From Pseudomonadota bacterium (GTDB lineage Bacteria > SZUA-182 > DTGQ01): a stretch of 8,318 nt of DNA. Position 1 is the first letter of the stretch, and every line of letters starts with the position of its first letter. The stretch lies in contig JAUWIR010000164.1 in NCBI GenBank assembly GCA_030605265.1, positions 1-8,318 on the forward strand. The letters run 5' to 3'. Below, piece by piece: positions 1-4,487 of the stretch. Both the position numbers and the translations under genes were made by a program. The notes under the pieces were generated by a model, which did not search any database, had not been told where the DNA came from, and was given only the letters and a program-made list of their open reading frames with translations.

Positions 1-159
1 CCTCGCCCTTGGCGAAAAATTTAGTATTTGGTGGGTCTCAAAACAGGTGCTCGATTTTTTTGAAACACCGATTAAATGGGTTTCATTTCCGGCGGTGGGT
101 GGGACCATTCTTTACCGGTGATAGCAGTTTCATGATTTAATTGTTTGATAATTGGTTAA

Positions 160-180
160 TTACCTCACTTAAGGAGGTAA
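160..180. promoter_or_regulatory. Perfect 7-bp inverted repeat at the end of the small ORF downstream of the recombinase
   Basis: TTACCTC (160-166) and GAGGTAA (174-180) are perfect inverted arms around a 7-base loop that itself contains the palindrome CTTAAG. On the minus strand the hairpin overlaps the TGA stop of the small ORF 165-320 and is followed by TTAACCAATTAT. It could act as a weak terminator for the recombinase transcript or as a protein-binding dyad. The T-tract is poor, so the terminator reading is uncertain. The AAGGAGG inside it resembles a ribosome site, but no usable start codon follows. Confidence 0.4.
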
Positions 181-320
181 CTGTCGAAAAAATACGCTGG
201 GTAAATTTGATCGATAAGCCAGCCAAAAACACAGATTCTTTTTAAAAAATAAACCTGGTTTAACAGTGAGGTTAATCGATCAATTTCAAACTGTAGGTTG
301 GAAATTATTTTTTGCTGCAT
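165..320 (-). CDS. Possible small ORF (51 aa) behind the recombinase gene
   Basis: An ATG at 318-320 follows a strong ribosome site (GAGGGGAGAAAAA) on the minus strand and opens a 51-residue frame ending in TGA at 165-167. The product begins MQQKIISNLQ. Its C-terminal half is rich in aromatic and aliphatic residues (LKRICVFGWLIDQIYPAYFF), which suggests a short amphipathic or membrane-seeking peptide, although charged residues interrupt a clean transmembrane segment. It starts 50 bases after the recombinase stop, in the same direction, so co-transcription is plausible. A perfect inverted repeat sits at its stop codon. No family is recognised. The support is the ribosome site, orientation and position only, and the frame could be open by chance. 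Confidence 0.35.
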   Translation of the reverse strand: MQQKIISNLQFEIDRLTSLLNQVYFLKRICVFGWLIDQIYPAYFFDSYLLK

Positions 321-367
321 TTTTTCTCCCCTCATATATTGGAAATAAAGTTAATAGATTGATCGAT
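207..367. repeat. Three copies of TTGATCGAT next to the recombinase gene
   Basis: The 9-mer TTGATCGAT occurs at 207-215 and 359-367 on the plus strand and inverted (ATCGATCAA) at 275-283. The first two copies lie inside the possible small ORF and the third lies just beyond the recombinase stop. Tyrosine recombinases bind short repeated core and arm sites near their own gene, so these could belong to an attachment region. The core of the motif (ATCGAT) is itself palindromic, which raises the chance expectation. Site identity is inference. Confidence 0.3.
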
Positions 368-370
368 TGC

Positions 371-1357
371 TTAACTTAGGACCATTGCGCTTTTTGCTAC
401 CATACAAGCGATATCGCCGCCAACATTAAGCCGATTGTCGTCGTAAATCATTACCGTTTGGATATTTGCATGCCGGGAATATTTTGACACGGATCTAACG
501 TCACCATTGCATAAATCGAGTGCCGTAGTGATCCCGGCATGCCTAAGCGAATGAGGCCAAACATGTCCTATTTTAGCTCTTCTTCCGAGTGCCCTTATAA
601 CAAGATACACTCCCGTGCCGGTTATCCTTTTACGCTCTTTTACGGCTGGTGAAAGATGGTGGAATAAAGCCCCTGGTTCATCGCCTCTTACTTTTATCCA
701 ATCTGAAAGAGCTCGCTTTGTTTCCTCCGGAAGAGTTAATTTAATCCGCTCAGTTTTTCCCTTACCCAAAACAGAAACAGTAGAATTATCAATATCAACG
801 TGCTTTAAATCCAAGGTTACTACTTCATTTCGACGAAGTGATAGGTCGAATAGTAAGTGCAATATGGCCTGATCTCTAATACTTTTTGTAACCTTTTTGG
901 GTGTTTTTGGTGTCGCTGCCGTTTCCAATAATGCCCTGAAACCTTTCCCGCCACAGCCTCTTGTATCACGATATGCTGATGCTGGTAAATTGGATACTTG
1001 TAAATTGAAAGGAATTATCCCTATTATGTTGCCTAATTTCACAAGGGAGCGCAGGCAGGACAGCCTTCTGTTTATAGTATTGGATGCCAATCCTTTCTCT
1101 ACCAAGTGCCCTTTATATTTCAGGGCGATGAAATTCGCTTGGCCTTGCGAGCTGGACAAAAGTTTTTTCGCTGCATCCTCAAGGCTATCAGCGCCTATAA
1201 AGCTCTGAAAATCGCCGATATCAGCCTTTAGAGCCTCGATAGTGAGTTTGTTCTTTCCAGATAAGAAACTTGAAACTAATTCAGCGTATGGGTTTTTGGT
1301 GAGGTTTAATACTGGTAGTGAAGAATGTAAGGTTGATACTTGAGGTAGGTATAACAT
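371..1357 (-). CDS. int: Tyrosine recombinase/integrase (XerC/D-like phage integrase family)
   Basis: This 328-residue protein catalyses site-specific DNA strand exchange through a covalent phosphotyrosine intermediate, normally to integrate or excise a mobile element or resolve dimers. Residues about 20-115 look like the N-terminal SAM-like core-binding domain; about 150-315 form the catalytic domain. All catalytic positions are visible: Arg175 in LSLRRNEV, Lys199 in LGKGKTERIKL, His269 and Arg272 in PHSLRH, His296 in SRHANI and the nucleophile Tyr305 in VMIYDDNR. Length is normal for the family, so the enzyme is probably active. The ATG follows AAGGAGGCGTCAA, a strong ribosome site. Upstream on the same strand are an excisionase-like protein and a zinc-ribbon protein, the usual company of an integrative element. 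Two dyads in the leader (1415-1487) may regulate it or mark an attachment site. Whether it is a phage, island or cassette integrase cannot be told from this sequence. Confidence 0.93.
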   Translation of the reverse strand: MLYLPQVSTLHSSLPVLNLTKNPYAELVSSFLSGKNKLTIEALKADIGDFQSFIGADSLEDAAKKLLSSSQGQANFIALKYKGHLVEKGLASNTINRRLSCLRSLVKLGNIIGIIPFNLQVSNLPASAYRDTRGCGGKGFRALLETAATPKTPKKVTKSIRDQAILHLLFDLSLRRNEVVTLDLKHVDIDNSTVSVLGKGKTERIKLTLPEETKRALSDWIKVRGDEPGALFHHLSPAVKERKRITGTGVYLVIRALGRRAKIGHVWPHSLRHAGITTALDLCNGDVRSVSKYSRHANIQTVMIYDDNRLNVGGDIACMVAKSAMVLS

Positions 1358-1414
1358 TTGACGCCTCCTTTTTGGTTGAAAGAAGGCCGCGCTTAAAGTA
1401 AAATATACAACAGA

Positions 1415-1448
1415 CTGTCTTTCAAGTGGCGGCAGTTACTTGAGACAG
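1415..1448. promoter_or_regulatory. Inverted repeat in the recombinase leader, overlapping a possible -35 box
   Basis: CTGTCTTTCAAGT (1415-1427) and ACTTGAGACAG (1438-1448) form an inverted repeat that is perfect except for two extra T residues in the left arm. On the minus strand the arm at 1420-1425 reads TTGAAA and could be a -35 element for the recombinase gene; with 17-base spacing the -10 would be the weak hexamer TTTACT. A repressor or excisionase bound here would control the recombinase. Promoter assignment is tentative. Confidence 0.35.
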
Positions 1449-1452
1449 CTTA

Positions 1453-1487
1453 GAATAGGTGAGGTACTTTGAATACCTTGCCTATTC
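1453..1487. promoter_or_regulatory. Strong 14-bp stem-loop between the zinc-ribbon gene and the recombinase gene
   Basis: GAATAGGTGAGGTA (1453-1466) and TACCTTGCCTATTC (1474-1487) pair along all 14 positions in plus-strand RNA (12 Watson-Crick and two adjacent G-U pairs) with a 7-base loop. The minus-strand version has two mismatches at those positions. No clear T-tract follows on either strand, so a simple terminator is doubtful. It may be a binding dyad, part of an attachment region, or a structured plus-strand RNA antisense to nothing annotated here. Confidence 0.4.
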
Positions 1488-1493
1488 GCTTAT

Positions 1494-1781
1494 TTATCTT
1501 TCAATATTTCCTTTTCTTGTATCTCTGATCATCCTTTTTGCTTTTATTTGTAGCCTGTACGCTTCCATTAATTCTTGGTAGATTAAATCCCCGGAAATCT
1601 CATACCTTTTGCAAATTAAGCCTTTAATATATCCACCTGAAAGATTTTCACGTGACCTTTTGGCTTCTGCCCTCCTACAGCTTTTACAGCGGGATCTATA
1701 ACCCTTTTTGCTCCTTTTATCTTCAGAAAACTCCTCTATCAGCTTTTTTACATGGCATTTTGAACAAATTTTAGTAACCAT
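1494..1781 (-). CDS. Small zinc-ribbon protein (CxxC...CxxC), unknown function
   Basis: The 95-residue product has a typical treble-clef or zinc-ribbon knuckle pair near its N-terminus: Cys6 and Cys9 (ICSKCH), then Cys32 and Cys35 (RCKSCRR), separated by a charged segment rich in Lys and Arg. The rest (about 36-95) is basic and predicted helical from its composition, which suits nucleic-acid binding. Small proteins with this CSKC...CKSC layout are common in phages and integrative elements, sometimes related to HNH-type nucleases, but no HNH catalytic His-Asn-His pattern is visible here. The gene starts 6 bases after the stop of the excisionase-like gene, so both are likely read from one promoter, and the recombinase gene follows in the same direction. 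Its own ribosome site is weak, consistent with translational coupling. It may bind DNA or regulate excision; that is inference. Confidence 0.7.
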   Translation of the reverse strand: MVTKICSKCHVKKLIEEFSEDKRSKKGYRSRCKSCRRAEAKRSRENLSGGYIKGLICKRYEISGDLIYQELMEAYRLQIKAKRMIRDTRKGNIER

Positions 1782-1787
1782 GTTACT

Positions 1788-1958
1788 CTATTTTTCACCT
1801 CTGATAAGTTTATCTAAATCCTCTCTTAAAAAACGGTATGCTCTACCAATTTTATTTCCTTTTATTTTTCCCTCATGAACTAATTTCAAAAAAGTTTTTT
1901 TTGTGGTTTTCAAATATTTAACAGCTTCATCTGTGGTCATCACTTTTTCATTTTCCAT
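1788..1958 (-). CDS. Excisionase-like / MerR-type helix-turn-helix protein (56 aa)
   Basis: This 56-residue ORF starts at the ATG at 1956-1958 and ends with TAG at 1788-1790. The sequence MTTDEAVKYLKTTKKTFLKL, then a Gly-Lys-Ile turn and GRAYRFLREDLDKLI, is the classic pattern of the excisionase (Xis)/HTH_17 family: a winged helix-turn-helix in which residues about 8-27 form the helix-turn-helix and residues about 36-52 the wing and closing helix. Family members bind DNA as small architectural proteins or local repressors and often bias a tyrosine recombinase towards excision. It is the first gene of the minus-strand module that ends in the recombinase, with the zinc-ribbon gene 6 bases downstream. 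A perfect TTGACA at 2025-2030 upstream could start the transcript. The Shine-Dalgarno is not strong (TTTTGAGAATG). Family assignment is good; the link to excision is inferred from context. Confidence 0.8.
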   Translation of the reverse strand: MENEKVMTTDEAVKYLKTTKKTFLKLVHEGKIKGNKIGRAYRFLREDLDKLIRGEK

Positions 1959-2003
1959 TCTCAAAACCTTTATTTATTATCAATTACCATTAATTACTAT
2001 CAT

Positions 2004-2030
2004 GCTATACCCATCAATCGGCATTGTCAA
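2004..2030 (-). promoter_or_regulatory. Likely promoter of the excisionase-like/zinc-ribbon/recombinase module
   Basis: On the minus strand a perfect -35 hexamer TTGACA (plus coordinates 2025-2030) is followed by TATAGC (2004-2009) at a short 15-base spacing, or by TAGCAT at 17 bases. Between it and the gene lie two GTAATT-containing half-repeats about one helical turn apart (rc of 1977-2000), which could be an operator. The -35 is convincing; the -10 is ambiguous. Confidence 0.45.
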
Positions 2031-2079
2031 CAAAAAAGTTTAAAAAAAATTCACTACTTTAAGTTCTATAAAAATTTGT

Positions 2080-2085
2080 TATACT
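2080..2085 (+). promoter_or_regulatory. Possible -10 element for the DUF1488-like gene
   Basis: TATACT at 2080-2085 is a good -10 hexamer about 50 bases ahead of the ATG at 2136, in a very AT-rich stretch. No clear TTGACA-like -35 lies 17 bases upstream (CTTTAA occupies that place). With the minus-strand TTGACA at 2025-2030, this makes 1959-2135 a divergent promoter region. Confidence 0.35.
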
Positions 2086-2135
2086 AAATTGTTTACATTA
2101 ACAGTTTATTTTTATTGTAAGATAAGGAGATAGGT

Positions 2136-2408
2136 ATGGAAAAAATCACTTTTAGTACTGATGAAGTATGGAATGATGAAAAAGAGTATATTGTATTTTG
2201 GGCTAAAAAAAATAATGAAGAAATTATTTGTAGGATTGACAAAAATGCATTAAATGATCATTTTAACGCTGAACAATCAACACCACTTTCTGCTTTCCGA
2301 GAAAACAGAATAAAAATTAATCAAATTGCTGAAAATAAAATTCAAAAAGGTGACTATACTATCGATGGCACAATATTAATAACAACACTATCGATGGCAC
2401 AATATTAA
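2136..2408 (+). CDS. DUF1488-like small protein with a rewritten C-terminus
   Basis: A 90-residue product starting at ATG 2136 behind a strong AAGGAGAT ribosome site (2124-2131). The layout resembles the DUF1488 family: an N-terminal strand region with a Trp (DEVWNDEKEYIVFWA), an EIICRIDKNAL segment, and the hallmark PLSAFRENRIKI helix at about residues 50-61, then DGTILITT near the end. Family function is unknown to me; members are short, stand-alone, cytoplasmic proteins. A perfect 29-bp tandem duplication (2358-2417) shifts the frame, so the protein ends LSMAQY. With one copy the frame would end TTRDLCS at a TGA at 2432-2434, which is closer to the charged ending expected in this family. 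The gene therefore looks recently altered, perhaps still functional because only the last residues differ. It is much more AT-rich than its neighbours. Family assignment rests on recall of motif order. Confidence 0.72.
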   Translation: MEKITFSTDEVWNDEKEYIVFWAKKNNEEIICRIDKNALNDHFNAEQSTPLSAFRENRIKINQIAENKIQKGDYTIDGTILITTLSMAQY

Positions 2409-2417
2409 TAACAACAC
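2358..2417 (+). repeat. Perfect 29-bp tandem duplication in the 3' end of the DUF1488-like gene
   Basis: Copy 1 (2358-2386) and copy 2 (2387-2415) are identical, and two more bases (2416-2417) continue the period. Each copy starts ACTATCGATGGCAC. Twenty-nine is not a multiple of three, so the duplication changes the reading frame at the gene end and brings in a TAA at 2406-2408. The perfect identity suggests a recent event, such as replication slippage, or an assembly artefact. Confidence 0.95.
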
Positions 2418-2463
2418 GTGATCTATGTTCCTGATATATTGGGGAAAGATTAACATAATGAGG

Positions 2464-2475
2464 GTTAAATTTAAC
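2464..2475. promoter_or_regulatory. 12-bp perfect palindrome ahead of an orphan ribosome site
   Basis: GTTAAATTTAAC is a perfect palindrome. It lies about 10 bases upstream of the strong ribosome site TTGGAGGA (2482-2489) and could be an operator left from a lost gene. The motif is AT-rich, so chance occurrence is possible. Confidence 0.3.
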
Positions 2476-2481
2476 TAAATC

Positions 2482-2512
2482 CTTGGAGGACACAATGAAA
2501 GGGATGCCTTAA
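2482..2512 (+). pseudogene. Orphan ribosome site and 5-codon ORF: possible remnant of a truncated gene start
   Basis: TTGGAGGACACA followed by ATG (2495-2497) is a well-formed initiation region, but the frame reads only Met-Lys-Gly-Met-Pro before TAA at 2510-2512. Three bases later the convergent aspartic protease gene ends on the other strand. The arrangement suggests that the body of a plus-strand gene was lost when the minus-strand pair arrived, leaving its first codons. A short regulatory ORF or a chance match are alternatives. Confidence 0.25.
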
Positions 2513-2514
2513 GT

Positions 2515-3078
2515 CTATCTACCACAACACTTTTTGTATTTCTTCCCGCTACCACAAGTGCAGGGTTCATTCCTGCCAACTTTAGCTGTTCTTATGATAG
2601 AGGGCGGCCCTTTCCCCTTTTGCATAACAAAGTCTATACATTCTATAGAAGGCAGTCTAAAAGAAAAAACCGTCTTGCCATCTTTATTAGTAACAGCAAA
2701 ATCACCTAATCCAATGATATCCATACCAATCAAGACATCTATCTTGGGGCCAAGATCCCCATCAGTAACTTTTAAAGTGGGGATTTTAATCTTATTTGGA
2801 AGGCCTATACTGATTAAATAAGTCTTACTGAGTCTAATATTGTTTGTAGTATGAACCTGGGCCATGCCTATAGGTTTTAATCCACATTCGTCAACAACTT
2901 TCTTTGAAATAACTGTATTCGTGGCGCCAGTATCCCATAGCGCATCATATACCTTGTGTGGTGGCGGGCCTTCTTTATTTGAAGGGTCATAAGCCTGGAA
3001 AATAACAATTTGATTAATTAATACTTTTGATAAATTATTATATCTCGATGTAAAGGAAAATACTGGATTTTGAGGCAT
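2515..3078 (-). CDS. Retropepsin-like aspartic protease with C-terminal SEC-C zinc motif
   Basis: This 187-residue protein joins two modules. Residues about 25-142 resemble a retropepsin-type (clan AA) aspartic protease: the catalytic Asp49 sits in ALWDTGATNTVIS, and a hydrophobic LIGMDIIGLGDF segment at 116-127 matches the family's second conserved loop. Such proteases work as homodimers, each chain giving one catalytic Asp. Residues 168-187 form a SEC-C motif with Cys173, Cys175, Cys184 and Cys185 (CTCGSGKKYKKCC), the zinc-binding tail known from SecA and many otherwise unrelated proteins, usually a protein- or ribosome-binding adaptor. No signal peptide or membrane segment is seen, so it is probably cytoplasmic. 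The start overlaps the stop of the upstream gene (TAATG), which implies translational coupling and a shared role. The substrate is unknown; the DUF5678-like partner is an obvious candidate for a regulator or target. Confidence 0.87.
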   Translation of the reverse strand: MPQNPVFSFTSRYNNLSKVLINQIVIFQAYDPSNKEGPPPHKVYDALWDTGATNTVISKKVVDECGLKPIGMAQVHTTNNIRLSKTYLISIGLPNKIKIPTLKVTDGDLGPKIDVLIGMDIIGLGDFAVTNKDGKTVFSFRLPSIECIDFVMQKGKGPPSIIRTAKVGRNEPCTCGSGKKYKKCCGR

Positions 3079-3323
3079 TATGCAAAGGATACCCTTGAAT
3101 GGAACGTCATTGAATAACTGTCTTCACCTGGGTCACATTTTTGAACCAAGAATGTTCCTACTTCATGATGCTTTGAAGTTTCTCTTATGGCTTCTACTTC
3201 TGAATCATAAAAACCAATTATATTGCAATTTTTAATGACAAGGATTTTCCCATTATATTTTTTAACTAATTCTTCTTGATGATCTAAATAATATTTAAAT
3301 TCTTTTTCTAAATTGTCAGCCAT
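3078..3323 (-). CDS. DUF5678-like small protein coupled to the aspartic protease
   Basis: An 81-residue soluble protein. The order is an N-terminal charged helix (EKEFKYYLDHQEELVKKYNG), two short strands (KILVIKNCNIIGFYD), a helix (SEVEAIRETSKHH) and a final strand (GTFLVQKCDPG). This matches the small alpha/beta fold of DUF5678-type proteins, often found directly ahead of retropepsin-like protease genes in bacteria. The ATG is preceded by AGGAGGG with 8-base spacing. Its TAA stop overlaps the protease ATG by one base, so the two products are likely made in a fixed ratio. The conserved HSRVSF tail at the C-terminus could interact with the protease; that is inference. Biochemical function is unknown. 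Confidence 0.75.
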   Translation of the reverse strand: MADNLEKEFKYYLDHQEELVKKYNGKILVIKNCNIIGFYDSEVEAIRETSKHHEVGTFLVQKCDPGEDSYSMTFHSRVSFA

Positions 3324-3405
3324 GGGTGAACCCTCCTAATTGTTTTATACTTAAATAACTATCATATTTTTAAGAGAATATCAATAATAATTTCTTTTCG
3401 GTTGG

Positions 3406-3426
3406 ATGGCAGGATCGCCCCGCCAT
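3406..3426. repeat. Short GC-rich hairpin in the 3324-3487 intergenic region
   Basis: ATGGCAGG and CCCGCCAT pair over 8 positions with one mismatch around a 5-base loop. It stands out as GC-rich in an AT-rich gap between the DUF5678-like gene and the decayed gene. No T-tract follows on either strand, so I do not call it a terminator. The rest of 3324-3487 shows only AT-rich sequence and one copy of a 15-bp direct repeat. Confidence 0.3.
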
Positions 3427-3455
3427 AGTGGAAAAGAGAAAAGAATAAAATTATC

Positions 3456-3470
3456 AAAACAGATATTATC
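3456..3470. repeat. 15-bp direct repeat, left copy (AAAACAGATATTATC)
   Basis: AAAACAGATATTATC is found here and, identical and in the same orientation, at 4134-4148. The two copies bracket the decayed gene 3488-3977. They could be an attachment or target duplication around an acquired segment, or a leftover of duplicated flanks. The AT-rich composition lowers confidence. Confidence 0.5.
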
Positions 3471-3487
3471 TTAACCAAAAATCCCTA

Positions 3488-3977
3488 TCAATTAAGCCCG
3501 ACCTCTGAAGGTATTCTGTATTGAAAAAGATCCTCATACACCATGGGATAAAAATCTTCTCCTTTGCCGATAGCTATTCTTTCGCTAAAAACGTCCAGCA
3601 AATAGCGTTTTTTTCGCTTTGGCCTTAACCCATCCACAACCTAAAGGGCTAAGAATCGAGTGAGGATAAAACGGCCTTTGTGCCGATCTCTGGTGGGTAA
3701 AACAAAGGGATTCGTCGCCACTACCTGCGCAAGGTGGTGATTCTTTTTTGGTGACGTTGGGGGGAAGGGATTTTTTCGCTCCGGCCATTTTCCCTCCGGT
3801 AGTTCTTTGCTGGGAACCACCGGGTTTGCCTTTGGTAATATTCACCAGCACCTCTCCCAACTTCGCCTCTGCGTCCAGGAGGAGGTCGGCGATATCCTGA
3901 GCATCAGAAAGAGCGGCGTCTTTAGCGGCATAGGCAATACCCACCTTTTCTATGGCCCTTATCTTCGCCCTCTGTGA
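3488..3977 (-). pseudogene. Decayed phage-type gene (small protein of the 'LxxAExxLGExL...LPPxxTKKES' type)
   Basis: A minus-strand frame is open from 3977 (GTG candidate at 3942-3944). It encodes a helical segment SDAQDIADLLLDAEAKLGEV, a Gly/Lys-rich linker and LPPNVTKKES. This order, a LxAExKLGE helix, a basic glycine-rich linker, then a 'ITKKES' DNA-binding-like helix start, is typical of small phage proteins often encoded near MT-A70-type methyltransferases; this is from recall. After TKKES the frame (ending at 3585) loses sense, but shifting by one base at about 3737 gives HLAQVVATNP, the continuation expected for the family. That shifted frame meets an in-frame TAG at 3641-3643 and then stays open to TGA at 3488-3490, including YLLDVFSERI and EDFYPMVYEDLF. 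So I see one frameshift and one nonsense codon. The N-terminal 30-40 residues also seem to be missing, since a TAA precedes 3977. Confidence 0.55.
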
Positions 3978-4076
3978 TTATAAAGCTCACTTGGTCACTT
4001 TCCCCGTTTCAAATGTTAAAAGTATAGGGTTTCACGATTTGAAATCAGAAAAATAAGGAAGACTTCTGATCACCCT

Positions 4077-4104
4077 AAAAATAAGGGGTATTACAACTAC
4101 CCCT
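4077..4104 (-). terminator. Rho-independent terminator for the phage-like operon
   Basis: On the minus strand AGGGGTA pairs with TACCCCT (plus 4098-4104 and 4084-4090) across a 7-base loop and is followed directly by TATTTTT (4077-4083). The stem is 7 bp and half G-C. It lies about 160 bases beyond the stop of the last operon gene (4263) and faces the right way to end that transcript. Confidence 0.55.
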
Positions 4105-4133
4105 AAAGTTTTGTGGAACTTTCAAAGATTAAT

Positions 4134-4148
4134 AAAACAGATATTATC
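4134..4148. repeat. 15-bp direct repeat, right copy (AAAACAGATATTATC)
   Basis: Identical to the copy at 3456-3470. The segment between the copies contains the decayed gene 3488-3977 and the dyad cluster. Beyond the 15 bases the flanks share only scattered A/T positions. Confidence 0.5.
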
Positions 4149-4187
4149 CTCGTAAAAAGATTTCAATAATTCCGCTTTATGCAATCA

Positions 4188-4247
4188 TCGGGAGTGCCTT
4201 ACCAAAAACATAGGTCGGAGGGCCCAAAAAAAATAAAGCACTCCCGA
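4188..4247. repeat. Perfect 10-bp inverted repeat with a 40-base loop
   Basis: TCGGGAGTGC (4188-4197) and GCACTCCCGA (4238-4247) are perfect inverted arms. The loop contains AGGTCGGAGGGCCC and an A8 run. It begins 16 bases beyond the stop of the last phage-like gene on the minus strand. It could form a cruciform, an RNA hairpin protecting the 3' end, or the terminal repeats of a tiny element. It does not match integron attC consensus boxes. Confidence 0.5.
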
Positions 4248-4262
4248 AACATCATAATATTA

Positions 4263-4487
4263 TTAAATCATCGGATATGGACAGCTTTCAACAGCCCTTA
4301 TAATCCGCTCATCACCATTCTTTTTTGCCTCGTTAAACCGCATAGCGAGCCGGGATTTTATAAAACCCATGTGTCGCCCCTTTTGCGTACTTATACGCCC
4401 CTCGGCTTCCTCAATTAAGGATTTTCTAATTTCCTGATCTTCCATAAATTTTATCAATTTATCTATCTTTTCAACCAATTTTTCCAT
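4263..4487 (-). CDS. Unrecognised small charged protein (74 aa), last gene of the phage-like operon
   Basis: The product is soluble and strongly charged: an N-terminal helix with heptad-like hydrophobics (MEKLVEKIDKLIKFMEDQEI), which could form a short coiled coil, followed by a basic middle (KGRHMGFIKSRLAMRFNEAKK) and a short tail with ERIIRAVESCP. No known domain is recognised. The ATG is preceded by AAAGGA at a workable distance and lies inside the preceding gene, overlapping its last 17 bases, so expression is coupled. It is the final gene before the dyads and terminator at 4077-4247. It may be a small structural or regulatory phage protein; nothing in the sequence decides this. Confidence 0.65.
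   Translation of the reverse strand: MEKLVEKIDKLIKFMEDQEIRKSLIEEAEGRISTQKGRHMGFIKSRLAMRFNEAKKNGDERIIRAVESCPYPMI

Larger units (their letters stand above)
3978..4262. other. Gene-free stretch with clustered dyads, one terminator and a direct-repeat copy
   Basis: No convincing gene was found on either strand. The stretch holds perfect inverted repeats at 4007-4014/4037-4044 (TTTCAAAT/ATTTGAAA) and 4044-4050/4064-4070 (ATCAGAA/TTCTGAT), a terminator-like hairpin at 4084-4104, the right copy of a 15-bp direct repeat (4134-4148), and a long-looped 10-bp inverted repeat at 4188-4247. It separates the end of the phage-like operon from the decayed gene. A structured RNA or recombination site is possible. 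Confidence 0.5.

Noticed and set aside
171..182. AAGGAGGTAACTG as a plus-strand ribosome site
   Set aside because: The only following frame from CTG ends after seven codons; the sequence is better explained as one arm of a dyad.
615..1208. Two plus-strand ORFs of 85 and 103 codons
   Set aside because: They lie entirely opposite the recombinase gene, whose catalytic motifs are complete on the other strand; they have no domain signal.
2534..2821. Plus-strand ORF of 95 codons
   Set aside because: It is opposite the aspartic protease/SEC-C gene, which has clear motifs.
4188..4247. Integron attC site
   Set aside because: The inverted repeat lacks the GTTRRRY and RYYYAAC core-site boxes and there is no integron-type integrase insert in the recombinase.
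4179..4418. Plus-strand ORF of 79 codons
   Set aside because: It overlaps the 74-aa minus-strand gene and the inverted repeat, lacks a ribosome site and looks like chance.
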